From Muribaculaceae bacterium (GTDB taxonomy: Bacteria; Bacteroidota; Bacteroidia; Bacteroidales; Muribaculaceae), in assembly GCA_022510425.1 (NCBI GenBank), contig JAFLTO010000002.1:124001-188000 (forward strand): 64,000 nucleotides of DNA, in the 5' to 3' direction. Shown here in pieces: positions 26,235-35,927 of the stretch. Each line of letters opens with the position of its first letter. Positions within the stretch are counted from its first letter, which is position 1. A program made the translations under genes and the position numbers. The notes under the pieces were generated by a model that was not told where the DNA came from, searched no databases, and worked only from the letters and a program-made list of their open reading frames with translations.

Positions 26235-26396
26235 ATAAAATGGGAAAGTGGTGTTGATTTAACTCTAAATGCTGAAAACCAAGCTCCGATAACTGCATAG
26301 ACTTCATTAGCCAGGTTAGTATATGTCATAGATTGTCAAATTGAAGAGGATACATTAATTCTGGATTTTTTTCAATTACCTGATGGTAATTATAAT
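26235..26396 (+). pseudogene. Relic of the C-terminal domain of a sister LRR protein
   Basis: Read from 26235 in one frame this gives IKWESGVDLTLNAENQAP, a TAG, then [20 protein letters not shown]. It parallels IKWKSDGELYFNLENSIA and IENNTLILDFSYLPVGIY of the intact protein. There is no start or tail; the relic stops where the reversed ORF6N fragment begins. Confidence 0.8.
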
Positions 26397-26683
26397 AATA
26401 CACTTGACAACATAGCCACTCCTAATTCTGTAAAGGCATACGGATTCCTTCTCATTCCCATTTTAATAGCATTGGACATCACAATTTGTGATTTCCAATC
26501 TTCCAGTTCATCATCTGTAAGCTGAAACATGAAATCTTCCGGAAACCGTTCTTGGTTTCTTTTAACTGCTTGATTTAAAACTCTAGTCTCAACGCCATAC
26601 ATTTGAGCTAAATCACGATCGAGCATGACTTGTTGTCCTCTAATGGTGTATATCTTCTGACGGATTATTTCTATGTTATTCAT
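26390..26683 (-). pseudogene. Truncated ORF6N domain protein
   Basis: 97 residues on the minus strand beginning [20 protein letters not shown], a clear ORF6N domain (DNA-binding domain of phage and mobile-element proteins, here with [20 protein letters not shown]). Family members continue for 100 or more residues after the GVAMLSSVL motif. Here the frame ends two residues later, exactly where the LRR relic starts, so the 3' part was lost by recombination. A -7 box (TAATTTTG, minus, 26744-26751) remains upstream. It may be expressed as a bare domain but is best treated as broken. Confidence 0.8.
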
Positions 26684-26904
26684 GTGAAGTGAAGCTATTT
26701 ATATTTAGGGTTGCCTTGCCAACAGCATATATGCCAATCAATGCAAAATTAATGAAATAATTTATAATCCCATTGATGTCGAATATAGTTACTTCGTCTT
26801 AGTCATCTCGGGTAATTTTACCCCGTTTTACTTCAAAAAACCTCTGAAATCACTTTTCTACCGTTTTAATTGAAATATCCTATAAATCAAAAAGATACAT
26901 ATTC

Positions 26905-27030
26905 ACATTTGGTAGTTGCGAATCTTTAGAATCTATAAATTTACCAGATTCTCTGACTTTTATCGGACTGAAGCATTCGTTCTTTGTAGTTCATTGAAAT
27001 CGATAAAATTTCCTGATTTGTTAATTTCTA
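26905..27030 (+). pseudogene. Relic of LRR repeats with frameshift
   Basis: Translation gives TFGSCESLESINLPDSLTFI, then after a frame change EAFVLCSSLKSIKFPDLLIS, both in the register of the BspA-like repeats of the intact gene. It has no start. A terminator-like hairpin (27031 on) follows. The stretch 26684-26904 before it shows only the ORF6N promoter region. Confidence 0.8.
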
Positions 27031-27117
27031 AAGAGTTGTATTCTCAGACGAGGATGCCACTCTTATGATTTATGTAGGCTACTCTCAATGATTTTATTCA
27101 ATGAGACTGTTTTTCTT
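27031..27117 (+). repeat. Direct repeat A (LRR-type terminator region) beside the Abi gene
   Basis: About 87 bp that match 28223-28309 with roughly seven differences. It contains the hairpin AAGAGTTG/CCACTCTT-like stem with loop TCTCAGACGAGG. Its end touches the stop codon of the Abi gene. Confidence 0.82.
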
Positions 27118-28010
27118 TATTTCCACAATGATTGGGAAAGCCAATCCGAAGGAAAGCCCATAGCGTAAACATCAACATTGGGATATTTATTCAGCAATTC
27201 TTTAAAAATCTCCTTATACCTATTTTTAGGATCTAAAGCATTCATCAAGTAAAGAAGATAAGAAAGATGAACATAAATCTTAGTGGAATCAACATTTTTT
27301 ATATCAATCCAATCTCCTGTTAATTTGCGTGGCATTCGTGGGATTATAGGAATTTTTCTATTCCATGTCCTTGCGTGATGAGCCAGACAATTTCTTAAAA
27401 CCACAGCACTTTTGCACCAACTTTCCAAATATAAAGGTTGTGGGATATTCAGTTCTCGAGAGATAATTCTTTTTAATTTTTTATCTGAAAGATTGCAGAA
27501 TATCTTTGATAAAAGACCAAAGGATATAACTTCAAGTGTTTTCCATACCGGAGGAATATCCGGTTCTGTATATTTATTATAATATTCCTTGATGAAATCT
27601 TCTTTAGAACGTGATACCTCTTGATAAATTTTAGATAAACATTCTGAAAATACTCGACCTTCTTTATGTAAGTCAAACTCGCAAAACCAATAAGGACCGT
27701 ATTTCAATGAAAAATTATTGATTAATTTTGCTCTTAAAGATATCTCAAAGCTTTGAACCATTGAAAAAACCAATGATCTCAAATCCTTGTCAAAATAATA
27801 TAATTCAACAGCATTCTCAAAATAACTGTTTGGCTTATATGTATGGTTGACCTTGTTGGCTTCCATTGGCCTTAGATAATTGGCAAGTCTGAAATAACCA
27901 ATATTTTTAAGTTGCTCCTTCGCGGAATTTTCATCCCGAAAAAGTAAGTTCCGTGATTTCAACTGGGTTATTATCTGATTTGGGTCTAAAGCCGGTTTAT
28001 TATATTTCAT
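27117..28010 (-). CDS. Abi family protein (Abi_2, AbiD/AbiF-like)
   Basis: A 297-residue protein that opens MKYNKPALDPNQIITQLKSR and has the Abi_2 hallmarks: YFRLANYLRP (about 53-62), YYFDKDLRSLVFSMVQSFEI (87-106) with RAKLINNF, and the late CLAHHARTWNR segment (His cluster, about 208-218). Abi_2 proteins are abortive-infection factors, some with HEPN-like RNase features; the R-x4-6-H pattern here (RNCLAHH) fits that idea. It has its own promoter (TAATTTTG on minus, 28075-28082, with TTG 20 nt upstream) and a 7-bp inverted repeat in the leader (28027-28033 with 28058-28064). It is embedded among LRR relics and flanked by direct repeats. Confidence 0.88.
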   Translation of the reverse strand: MKYNKPALDPNQIITQLKSRNLLFRDENSAKEQLKNIGYFRLANYLRPMEANKVNHTYKPNSYFENAVELYYFDKDLRSLVFSMVQSFEISLRAKLINNFSLKYGPYWFCEFDLHKEGRVFSECLSKIYQEVSRSKEDFIKEYYNKYTEPDIPPVWKTLEVISFGLLSKIFCNLSDKKLKRIISRELNIPQPLYLESWCKSAVVLRNCLAHHARTWNRKIPIIPRMPRKLTGDWIDIKNVDSTKIYVHLSYLLYLMNALDPKNRYKEIFKELLNKYPNVDVYAMGFPSDWLSQSLWK

Positions 28011-28148
28011 TTTATAAAAGCAAAAGTTCCACCCTGGTACGCATTATCAAGAGGCGTGGTGGAAACAATTACTGCAAAATTAAAAATAAAATTTCATATC
28101 TACAATAGAATTAATCTAATAGAAGGATTTCTTAAAGTATTAATATTT

Positions 28149-28193
28149 GGCATTTACATCATCAACGGCAAGAAAGTGATGCTTAGAAAATAG
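28149..28193 (+). pseudogene. Relic of a C-terminal tail of an LRR-type surface protein
   Basis: GIYIINGKKVMLRK followed by TAG, identical at protein level to the end of the intact LRR protein (26075-26119); the DNA differs only at the first Gly codon and the stop. No open frame leads into it. Confidence 0.85.
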
Positions 28194-28222
28194 GACACTG
28201 ATAAAATCAAACCTTCAAGAAA

Positions 28223-28309
28223 AAGAGTGGTATTCTCAGACGAGGATGCCACTCTTGTGATTTATGTAAGCTACTTTCAATGATTTTATTCAATGAACCT
28301 GTTTTTCTT
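28223..28309 (+). repeat. Direct repeat B (LRR-type terminator region)
   Basis: Partner of 27031-27117. AAGAGTGGTAT pairs with ATGCCACTCTT around the loop TCTCAGACGAGG. It follows the tail relic at the same kind of distance as the terminator after the intact LRR gene. Confidence 0.82.
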
Positions 28310-28348
28310 AATATTATTTATTAATTTAGGTGTGTAAGAATTTTTTTG

Positions 28349-28356
28349 TAATTTTG
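28349..28356 (+). promoter_or_regulatory. Promoter -7 box for the purine cluster
   Basis: TAATTTTG followed by CATT and an ATG at 28361. A clean TTG 19-21 nt upstream is absent (TTTAGG is nearest). Confidence 0.55.
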
Positions 28357-28360
28357 CATT

Positions 28361-28415
28361 ATGAAAAGGAGCAACCATAAAAGACGCCATGAGAAATCTT
28401 AGGCGTCTTTTGCTT
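28361..28415 (+). promoter_or_regulatory. Leader peptide and attenuator-like hairpin ahead of purE
   Basis: AAAAGACGCC (28379-28388) pairs perfectly with GGCGTCTTTT (28402-28411), 13-nt loop, followed by GCTTT. A 13-codon frame from 28361 (MKRSNHKRRHEKS) stops inside the 3' arm. Since no intact plus-strand gene precedes it and a promoter does, it would lie in the 5' leader of purE. The remaining leader to 28478 shows nothing more. Confidence 0.5.
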
Positions 28416-28478
28416 TATCCAATTCTTTTAGACTTTCTATTAAACTATTAGACAACCTGCATATTATACCATTAACAT

Positions 28479-28949
28479 ATGAAAATCGGCATTGTAATGG
28501 GATCAACAAGCGACTGGAATGTTATGAAAGGAGCTGTTGACATCCTTGAGTCTTTCGGAGTGGAACATGAGGTAAAAGTATTAAGTGCTCATCGCACACC
28601 GCATCAACTGGAAGAATGGGTGAAAGATCTTAGGCAAAGAGGTTTCGCTTCAGTAATAGCGGGTGCCGGTGGCGCAGCCCATCTTGCAGGTGTAGTAGCA
28701 GCCTTCACAACTCTTCCGGTGATCGGAGTCCCCGTGAAAGGAGCAGCTTTCGAAGGTATGGATTCACTGCTTTCCATGGTACAGATGCCAAGCGGAATCC
28801 CCGTGGCAGTGGTAGCAGTAAACGGTGCGAAAAACGCTGCATTGCTCGCCATTGAAATAATGGCAGTAACCGACCAAAATCTCAAAGATAAAATGGACTC
28901 CTTCAGGAAAGAGCAAGCCGAAAAAGTTCTTTCATCTACTCTCTCATAA
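28479..28949 (+). CDS. purE: N5-carboxyaminoimidazole ribonucleotide mutase
   Basis: 156 residues with the class I PurE signature: [21 protein letters not shown] at the start (Ser and Asp of the active site), SAHRTPHQL (about 41-49) and [14 protein letters not shown] (about 62-75). It converts N5-CAIR to CAIR in purine synthesis and normally works with PurK, which is not in the window. It is the first gene of an eleven-gene run on this strand and follows a 115-nt leader. The next gene is 37 nt away across a G-free C-rich spacer. Confidence 0.95.
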   Translation: MKIGIVMGSTSDWNVMKGAVDILESFGVEHEVKVLSAHRTPHQLEEWVKDLRQRGFASVIAGAGGAAHLAGVVAAFTTLPVIGVPVKGAAFEGMDSLLSMVQMPSGIPVAVVAVNGAKNAALLAIEIMAVTDQNLKDKMDSFRKEQAEKVLSSTLS

Positions 28950-28986
28950 TCTTTATCCTTATCCCCTATCCCTTATCCCTATAACC
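28950..28986 (+). repeat. G-free CCC-rich spacer, copy 4 (purE-purL)
   Basis: 37 bp with no G on the plus strand: repeats of TTATCCC and CTATCCC up to the purL start. Confidence 0.7.
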
Positions 28987-31900
28987 ATGGCCTACAGAAT
29001 TTTTGTAGAGAAAAAAGAACCTTTCCGTGTAGAAGCTGAAAGCCTCAAAGAGGAACTAAACTCAAATCTCGGATTGGATATAAAAGATCTAAGAGTATTG
29101 AGTGTTTACGATTTATTCGGATTCGACTCAAAACTTAAAGACAAGACTTCTTATACCGTGTTCGGTGAACCGGCCACTGATATTGTTACCGAATCTGTCG
29201 AGCTTAACGGGAAACCGCACTTAGCTGTTGAATCATTGCCCGGCCAATTCGATCAACGAGCGGCAGCTGCCGAGGAATGTGTTAAACTCATACAACCCGA
29301 TGCTCAAATAGATATTCGAAGCGGTAAACTTCTTGTTTTCGATGATAATGTCACCCAAACTGATATTGATAAAATTTCATCATATATAATCAATGCCGTA
29401 GAATCCCGTCAAAAGGATATGTCAAAACTTGAGGAACCCGGATATGCGGAGGCAAAACCGGTGGAAATCCTTCAAGGTTTCAGAAACATCACAAAAGATA
29501 ATGCAGCCGATTACTGCAAAGCCAAGGGTCTTGCAATGAATGCCGACGATCTTATGGAGGTTGTTGGCTATTTTATTAAAGAAGACCGGGATCCTTTTGA
29601 AACGGAATTGCGTATCCTTGACACCTATTGGAGCGACCATTGCCGTCACACCACCTTCACTACTGTTCTCACAGACATAAAAGTTGATGATTCATTCATT
29701 TACGCCGACCTTAAAGAAAGTATTGATGAATGGAAGAAAATACGAGAAATTTTAGGGCGTCAGGACAAACCTCTTTGCCTCATGGATCTTGCCACCATCG
29801 GGGCACGATATCTTAAGAAGGAAGGATATCTGAATGATCTCGAACAAAGCGAGGAAAACAACGCTTGCAGTATCTATGTGGATGTCGATGTCGACGGTAA
29901 ACCCGAAACATGGCTTCTGCAGTTTAAGAATGAAACCCACAACCATCCCACAGAGATTGAACCTTTCGGTGGAGCCTCTACCTGCCTTGGAGGAGCCATC
30001 CGCGACCCCTTGAGCGGCCGTAGCTATGTTTATCAGGCAATGCGTGTCACAGGCGCTGCCGACATCTATAAACCGGTGTCTGAAACCCTTACAGGCAAAC
30101 TTCCTCAAAGAGTCATATCGGTAAAAGCTGCCGAAGGTTATTCTTCCTACGGGAATCAAATAGGTCTTGCCACAACTCATGTGCGTGAGATCTACCATCC
30201 CGGATATCTGGCTAAACGCCTCGAAGTGGGTGCTGTGGTCGGGGCTGTAAAAGCTGATGACGTTCGCCGTGAAAGTCCGGCCCCCGGTGATGTGGTACTT
30301 ATGTTCGGAGGCAGAACCGGCCGTGACGGTATAGGCGGAGCCACAGGTTCATCCAAGGAACACACCACCTCTTCACTCGAAGAATGTGGAAGTGAGGTTC
30401 AAAAAGGCAATGCGCCGGAAGAAAGAAAAATCGCCCGTCTTTTCCGTCGTCCCGAAGTCACCAAACTTATTAAGAAATCCAACGATTTCGGCGCCGGAGG
30501 TGTCAGCGTGGCTATTGGAGAACTTACCGACGGTCTTGATATTTATCTCGATAGAGTGCCATTGAAATATTCCGGTTTGAATCCTACTGAAATCGCTATT
30601 AGCGAAAGTCAGGAACGCATGTCGGTTGTGGTGGATCCTAAAGACAAAGATAAATTCATGGATCTTTGTAAGGAAGAAAACCTGGAAGTGACTCATGTAG
30701 CAGACGTCACCGATTCCGGAAGAATGAGAATGTTCTACAACGGTAAACTTTATGCCGACCTAAAACGTGAATTCATTGATTCTGCAGGTGCTCCCCACTT
30801 TGCTAAAGCTGAAATTGGTCCCGTTGAACCACGCAACCCTTTCGAAAGGGATATAAAAGGAGATTCCTTGAAAGAGAAGATTTTAAATCTCCTTGCCGAT
30901 GATAATGTCACCTCACAAAAGGGTCTCATTGAACGCTTTGACTCTTCTATCGGGAAATCCACTGTGCTTATGCCTTTTGGCGGCAAGACACAGCAGACCG
31001 AAGCACAGGTTTCGGTTCAAAAATTCCCGGTGGAACCAAACCAGACCGACACTGCAAGTTTAATGGCATTCGGTTTCAATCCTTATATCACCGAATGGAG
31101 TCCCTATCATGGTACGGCTTATGCTTTTGTCGAGGCTGTAGGTAAAGCTGTGGCTGCAGGTGCCGAATATTCCAAAATGAGATTTTCTTTCCAGGAGTAT
31201 TTCGAACGTCTCCATTCCGAACTCTCTTGGGGCAAACCTTTGGCGGCACTTCTCGGTGCATTAAGAATGCAGCTGGAATTCAAACTTCCTTCAATCGGAG
31301 GAAAAGACTCTATGAGCGGTACTTTCGCCGACATATCGGTACCTCCCACTTTGATTGCTTTCGGAATTGCTCCCGTGAACGCTTCAGAAGTCATTAGCCC
31401 AGAACTTAAAGCCTCCGGAAATCTCCTTTATCTGGTAAGGCATAATCCCCTGCCTTCTCTAATGCCAAACACTCCTCAACTTATTGAAAACTTCTCTTTA
31501 ATAAATCGTCTTATCAAAGAAAAGACCATCACAGCTGCCTACTATCCTTCATTCGGAGGAGTGGCTGAAGCACTTTCAAAAATGAGTTTCGGAAACCGAA
31601 TCGGAGTTAAGGTCACTGTTCATGAAGCCGATCTCTTAGACTATGGCTATGGTTCAGTGATTGTGGAAAGCAACGAAGTTTTGTTCCTTCCGGGATTTGA
31701 ACTTTTAGGCGAAACCATCCAAGAACCCGATTTGATAATCAATGGAGAAAAAATTTCAATTCAAGAAGCTTTTGAGGCCAACCGACTGAAGTTTACGGAA
31801 ATTTACCCCGACAAAACAAAAGTTTGCGGAAAGGTAGAAAATGCTGAGGGACATAAATCCATTCCTGAATATCCCGGTGAGGCAAAAGAAAATCCCGTGG

Positions 31901-32700
31901 TGTTCCTGCCGGTCTTCCCGGGTACCAACTGTGATTACGATATGGCTGCTTCCTTCAAACGTGAAGGTGCCGAAATAACTACATCTGTTTTCCGTAATCT
32001 TTCTCAGGAAGATATCGAGGAGTCTATCGATGAGATGGTGAAAAATATAGATTCTGCCGATATTCTTGCTTTTTCTGGCGGATTCTCAGAAGGTGACGAA
32101 CCCGATGGTAGCGGTAAGTTCATCGCAAATGTCATAATGAACCAAAAAGTGAAGGAAGCTATCCGGAGATTGCTTGATAGAAAAGGCCTTGTGTTGGGTA
32201 TCTGCAACGGATTCCAGGCTTTAGTGAAATCGGGTCTGCTTCCTTATGGCAAAATTGGAGAGTTGGACAATAACTCCCCAACTCTTTTCCATAACGATAT
32301 CAACCGCCACATATCTCAAATAGTCTCCACTCGGGTTGGGTCAGTGCAATCTCCATGGCTTGCCGGATTTAAAGAGGGTGAACTTCACTCTGTGGCTGCC
32401 TCTCATGGTGAAGGTAAATTTGTGGCTAATCAGGAAATCTTAGCTGAATTGAAGAAAAACGGTCAGATAGCATTTCAGTATGTGGATGCTGAAGGAAATG
32501 CCACCATGGAATCACCCTTCAACCCTAATGGATCTTACGAGGCAATAGAGGGTATCATTTCTCCCGATGGGCTCATCCTTGGAAAGATGGCTCACTCTGA
32601 AAGATATGACGACGGATTAATGAAAAATATCCACGGCAACAAGCGTCAGAACCTGTTCGCCAATGCTGTCTCATATTTCCGTAAACACCAACAACAATAA
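28987..32700 (+). CDS. purL: Phosphoribosylformylglycinamidine synthase, large single-chain form
   Basis: 1237 residues, the long PurL found in Gram-negative bacteria, with synthase and glutaminase fused, so no purS or purQ is needed. It converts FGAR, ATP and glutamine to FGAM. The N-terminal PurS-like part is followed by the linker with [10 protein letters not shown], the ATP-binding region with [19 protein letters not shown], and two AIRS-like halves. The C-terminal glutaminase has the nucleophile Cys1073 in GICNGFQAL and a later SHGEGKF His. All key residues appear intact. It lies 31 nt before purM. Confidence 0.97.
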   Translation: MAYRIFVEKKEPFRVEAESLKEELNSNLGLDIKDLRVLSVYDLFGFDSKLKDKTSYTVFGEPATDIVTESVELNGKPHLAVESLPGQFDQRAAAAEECVKLIQPDAQIDIRSGKLLVFDDNVTQTDIDKISSYIINAVESRQKDMSKLEEPGYAEAKPVEILQGFRNITKDNAADYCKAKGLAMNADDLMEVVGYFIKEDRDPFETELRILDTYWSDHCRHTTFTTVLTDIKVDDSFIYADLKESIDEWKKIREILGRQDKPLCLMDLATIGARYLKKEGYLNDLEQSEENNACSIYVDVDVDGKPETWLLQFKNETHNHPTEIEPFGGASTCLGGAIRDPLSGRSYVYQAMRVTGAADIYKPVSETLTGKLPQRVISVKAAEGYSSYGNQIGLATTHVREIYHPGYLAKRLEVGAVVGAVKADDVRRESPAPGDVVLMFGGRTGRDGIGGATGSSKEHTTSSLEECGSEVQKGNAPEERKIARLFRRPEVTKLIKKSNDFGAGGVSVAIGELTDGLDIYLDRVPLKYSGLNPTEIAISESQERMSVVVDPKDKDKFMDLCKEENLEVTHVADVTDSGRMRMFYNGKLYADLKREFIDSAGAPHFAKAEIGPVEPRNPFERDIKGDSLKEKILNLLADDNVTSQKGLIERFDSSIGKSTVLMPFGGKTQQTEAQVSVQKFPVEPNQTDTASLMAFGFNPYITEWSPYHGTAYAFVEAVGKAVAAGAEYSKMRFSFQEYFERLHSELSWGKPLAALLGALRMQLEFKLPSIGGKDSMSGTFADISVPPTLIAFGIAPVNASEVISPELKASGNLLYLVRHNPLPSLMPNTPQLIENFSLINRLIKEKTITAAYYPSFGGVAEALSKMSFGNRIGVKVTVHEADLLDYGYGSVIVESNEVLFLPGFELLGETIQEPDLIINGEKISIQEAFEANRLKFTEIYPDKTKVCGKVENAEGHKSIPEYPGEAKENPVVFLPVFPGTNCDYDMAASFKREGAEITTSVFRNLSQEDIEESIDEMVKNIDSADILAFSGGFSEGDEPDGSGKFIANVIMNQKVKEAIRRLLDRKGLVLGICNGFQALVKSGLLPYGKIGELDNNSPTLFHNDINRHISQIVSTRVGSVQSPWLAGFKEGELHSVAASHGEGKFVANQEILAELKKNGQIAFQYVDAEGNATMESPFNPNGSYEAIEGIISPDGLILGKMAHSERYDDGLMKNIHGNKRQNLFANAVSYFRKHQQQ

Positions 32701-32731
32701 AAAAAAACACCAAAATAATAACAACACCAGT

Positions 32732-33757
32732 ATGGCAAAAAGTTATGAAGAATCCGGAGTGAATCTCGAAGCAGGTTATGAAGTAGTGAGCCGTATAAAG
32801 AAACATGTCGCTTCCACTGCCCGACGTGGTTGCATGGGCAATATCGGGGCCTTCGGCGGGATGTTCGATTTAGGATCTCTCCATTATAAACATCCCATTC
32901 TTGTGAGTGGCACCGATGGTGTGGGCACCAAACTGAAGATTGCATTCGCTTTAGGTAAGCACGACACTATAGGGATCGATGCCGTGGCCATGTGTGTCAA
33001 CGATGTTTTGGCACAAGGAGCCGAACCTCTGATTTTCCTCGATTATGTGGCTGTGGGGAAAAACAAACCCGCAGTAGTAGAGGCAATTGTGGCAGGGGTG
33101 GCAGAAGGTTGCCGTCAGGCAGGGTGCGCCCTTGTAGGTGGTGAAACTGCTGAAATGCCCGGAATGTATGCCGAAGATGACTATGACATAGCCGGATTTA
33201 CTGTTGGTGCTGTTGAAAAAGATAAACTTATTGATTGCTCAAAGGTTGCTCCCGGTGATGTCTTGGTAGGTATCGCATCTTCAGGTGTCCATTCAAATGG
33301 ATTCAGCCTCGTGAGAAAAATTATCTACGACAATCATCTTGATCTTAACAAGAAATATGAAGGCACGGGTGACAAAACTTTGGGAGAATTGCTCCTCACT
33401 CCCACAAAGATCTATGTGAAACCTGTTTTGGAAATCCTTAAAAACGCCGACGTTCACGGAATAGCTCACATCACCGGAGGTGGATTCGATGAAAATATTC
33501 CTCGTATTCTGCCCGAAGGTTGTGGTGTGGAAATCAACGAAGGTAGCTGGGACATTCCTGAAATTTTCAAAATTCTGGAAAATTATGGTAAAATCCCCCA
33601 TCGTGAAATGTTCAATATCTTCAATATGGGCATCGGCATGGTGTTAGCACTCGATCCTCACGATGTGGCTACCGTGATGAAGATTCTTTCCGAATGGGGA
33701 GAAAAAGCTTCTGTGATAGGTAAAGTTATACCGGGTGAAAATGTCACCTTGAAATAA
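32732..33757 (+). CDS. purM: Phosphoribosylformylglycinamidine cyclo-ligase (AIR synthase)
   Basis: The start at 32732 ([19 protein letters not shown]) gives 341 residues; a longer frame upstream reads through the A/C-rich spacer and overlaps purL. The enzyme closes the imidazole ring of AIR using ATP. Family motifs: [14 protein letters not shown] (about 58-71), [19 protein letters not shown] and [11 protein letters not shown] (about 143-153), then [13 protein letters not shown]. It follows purL in pathway order. Confidence 0.96.
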   Translation: MAKSYEESGVNLEAGYEVVSRIKKHVASTARRGCMGNIGAFGGMFDLGSLHYKHPILVSGTDGVGTKLKIAFALGKHDTIGIDAVAMCVNDVLAQGAEPLIFLDYVAVGKNKPAVVEAIVAGVAEGCRQAGCALVGGETAEMPGMYAEDDYDIAGFTVGAVEKDKLIDCSKVAPGDVLVGIASSGVHSNGFSLVRKIIYDNHLDLNKKYEGTGDKTLGELLLTPTKIYVKPVLEILKNADVHGIAHITGGGFDENIPRILPEGCGVEINEGSWDIPEIFKILENYGKIPHREMFNIFNMGIGMVLALDPHDVATVMKILSEWGEKASVIGKVIPGENVTLK

Positions 33758-33783
33758 GCCCTAAAAAATAACGACCCATCAAT

Positions 33784-34353
33784 ATGAGCGATAAAAAGAA
33801 AATAGCCATATTCGCCAGCGGCAACGGATCGAATTTTGAAGCTATTGCACGGGCTTGCCAACAAGATAGAATAAACGCCGAAGTAGTTATCTGTGTCTGC
33901 GATCATCCCGGCGCCTATGTCACTGAAAGGGCTAAGCGGCTGGAAATTCCGGTTCTCGAATTGCGACCCAAAAGTTATCCGTCAAAAGCAGATTACGAAA
34001 AGGTGATTCTGGAAGCCCTAAAAAAGCATGAAGTGGAATTCATAGTGCTTGCCGGTTATATGAGAATTATCGGGGATGTTTTATTAAATGAATATACAAA
34101 CAAGATAGTTAACATCCATCCGTCGCTGCTACCGGCTTTCCCCGGAGTGGATGCAATAGGACAGGCCTTAAACTATGGTGTAAAGGTATTTGGTGTGACT
34201 GTCCATTTCGTGGATCATACTCTCGATGGCGGCAAAATAATATCTCAGGCTGCAATACCTTACGACGGTAATGATCGTGAGGAACTTGAAGCCATGGTTC
34301 ACGCACGTGAACATGTGCTCTATATTTCCACTCTCCGCTCCCTCCTCAACTGA
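33784..34353 (+). CDS. purN: Phosphoribosylglycinamide formyltransferase
   Basis: 189 residues. It adds the formyl group of 10-formyl-THF to GAR. The phosphoribosyl-binding loop is ASGNGSNFEAI (about 11-21), and the catalytic region NIHPSLLPAFPG (about 108-119) holds the Asn and His, followed by the Asp in HFVDHTLDGGKII. The presence of folD in the same run supplies its cofactor. It starts 26 nt after purM. Confidence 0.96.
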   Translation: MSDKKKIAIFASGNGSNFEAIARACQQDRINAEVVICVCDHPGAYVTERAKRLEIPVLELRPKSYPSKADYEKVILEALKKHEVEFIVLAGYMRIIGDVLLNEYTNKIVNIHPSLLPAFPGVDAIGQALNYGVKVFGVTVHFVDHTLDGGKIISQAAIPYDGNDREELEAMVHAREHVLYISTLRSLLN

Positions 34354-34391
34354 ACCATTATCCCTAAACCCTTATTAACTCTACCCTAAAT
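34354..34391 (+). repeat. CCC-rich spacer, copy 5 (purN-purH)
   Basis: 38 bp without G on the plus strand: ATCCCTAAACCC and CTACCC units up to the purH start. Confidence 0.6.
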
Positions 34392-35921
34392 ATGCGTGCT
34401 CTAATTAGCGTAAGCGATAAAACCGGAATTGTTGAATTTGCCAAAGCGTTGAAAAATCTCGGTTGGACCCTTATTTCAACTTCCGGCACACTCAAGACTC
34501 TTCGCAATGCAGGACTTGACGTTATGGATATTCAAGAAGTCACCGGTTTCCCTGAAATTTGCGAAGGACGCGTTAAGACTCTTCATCCAAAGGTGCATGG
34601 CGGCTTGCTGGCTCGACGTGACAGTGAAGACCATATGGCTCAAATCTCTGAAAACGGTATCTCTCCAATTGATTTAGTGTGTGTGAACCTTTACCCCTTT
34701 GAAGCAACTATAGCCAAACCCGATGTCACTATGGAAGATGCTATTGAAAATATAGACATAGGTGGGCCCTCTATGCTTCGTAGCGCGGCCAAGAATTTCA
34801 GGGACGTGACAGTGGTTTGTGATCCCGACGATTATCCCACTGTAATTGAGGAAATAACTCTGAATGGAAATACTCAATACGAAACTCGTCTTAAACTTTC
34901 TGCAAAGGCTTATACTCATACGGCACTTTATGACTCAAAGATTGCAGAATTCATGAGAAAGGCTGCCGGTTTACCGGAAAAATTATTCCTTTCTTTCGAT
35001 GAAGTGCAGTCTCTAAGATATGGCGAGAATCCTCATCAGAAAGCTTCTTTCTATAGGAGCGCAAAAGAAACTCCTTTCTCCGTGGCGTTCTCAAAACAAC
35101 TCCAGGGTAAAGAATTAAGCTACAATAATATTCAGGATGCAAACGCTGCCCTAAGCATTGTCAGGGAATTCGAATCTCCTTTCTGTGTGGCGCTCAAGCA
35201 CATGAATCCTTGCGGGGCGGGTGAAGGAAAAGACCTTCTCGAAGCCTGGACTAAAGCATATGAAGCCGACAAAGTGAGCATATATGGTGGAATTGTAGCT
35301 ATAAATCGTGAGCTCACCAAGGAAGTGGCACTTTTGATGAAACCGATTTTTTTGGAAATAGTCATGGCCCCTTCATATGAACCGGAAGCTCTTGAAATTT
35401 TGTCCACAAAGAAAAATTTAAGGGTTCTTGAAGTTAATATGTCTATGGAAAAGAATCCTTGCAAGGCATATGTGGGGATTAATGGTGGTATGTTGGTGCA
35501 GGATGCTGATCTCCAATGTTTGGAATTGACTCCGGAAATGTGCGTCACCAAACGTAAACCTACTGAAAAGGAACTTCAAGAGATGAACTTTGCCTGGAAG
35601 ATTGTGAAACACGTCAAGAGTAACGCTATTGTGGTAGCTAAAGACGGAGCCACAGCGGGAGTGGGTGCCGGTCAGATGAACAGGGTTGGCTCGGCCGAAA
35701 TTGCTCTCAATGAAGCAAAGGCATTAGGTATAACCGACGGACTGGTGCTTGCGTCAGATGGTTTCCTCCCATTCGGAGACACTGTGGAACTCGCTTCTAA
35801 TTATGGTGTCACTGCAATCGTTCAACCCGGAGGCAGCATTCGCGATGAAGATTCGATTAAAGTGGCTGATGAAAAAGGCATAACAATGTTGTTCACCGGT
35901 ATGCGTCATTTCAAACACTGA
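34392..35921 (+). CDS. purH: Bifunctional AICAR formyltransferase/IMP cyclohydrolase
   Basis: 509 residues, catalysing the last two steps to IMP. The N-terminal MGS-like cyclohydrolase domain (about 1-190) has SDKTGIVEFAKAL, ISTSGTLKTL and GRVKTLHPKVHGGLLARR. The C-terminal transformylase has the conserved RYGENPHQKA (about 212-221) and KHMNPCGAGEG (His and Lys, about 264-274). The length is typical for Bacteroidetes. It uses 10-formyl-THF, again linking to folD downstream. Confidence 0.97.
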   Translation: MRALISVSDKTGIVEFAKALKNLGWTLISTSGTLKTLRNAGLDVMDIQEVTGFPEICEGRVKTLHPKVHGGLLARRDSEDHMAQISENGISPIDLVCVNLYPFEATIAKPDVTMEDAIENIDIGGPSMLRSAAKNFRDVTVVCDPDDYPTVIEEITLNGNTQYETRLKLSAKAYTHTALYDSKIAEFMRKAAGLPEKLFLSFDEVQSLRYGENPHQKASFYRSAKETPFSVAFSKQLQGKELSYNNIQDANAALSIVREFESPFCVALKHMNPCGAGEGKDLLEAWTKAYEADKVSIYGGIVAINRELTKEVALLMKPIFLEIVMAPSYEPEALEILSTKKNLRVLEVNMSMEKNPCKAYVGINGGMLVQDADLQCLELTPEMCVTKRKPTEKELQEMNFAWKIVKHVKSNAIVVAKDGATAGVGAGQMNRVGSAEIALNEAKALGITDGLVLASDGFLPFGDTVELASNYGVTAIVQPGGSIRDEDSIKVADEKGITMLFTGMRHFKH

Positions 35922-35927
35922 TCTTAA

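Noticed and set aside
28349..28478. Purine riboswitch before purE
   Set aside because: None of the conserved loop sequences of known purine or PRPP riboswitches is visible; only a simple hairpin is present.
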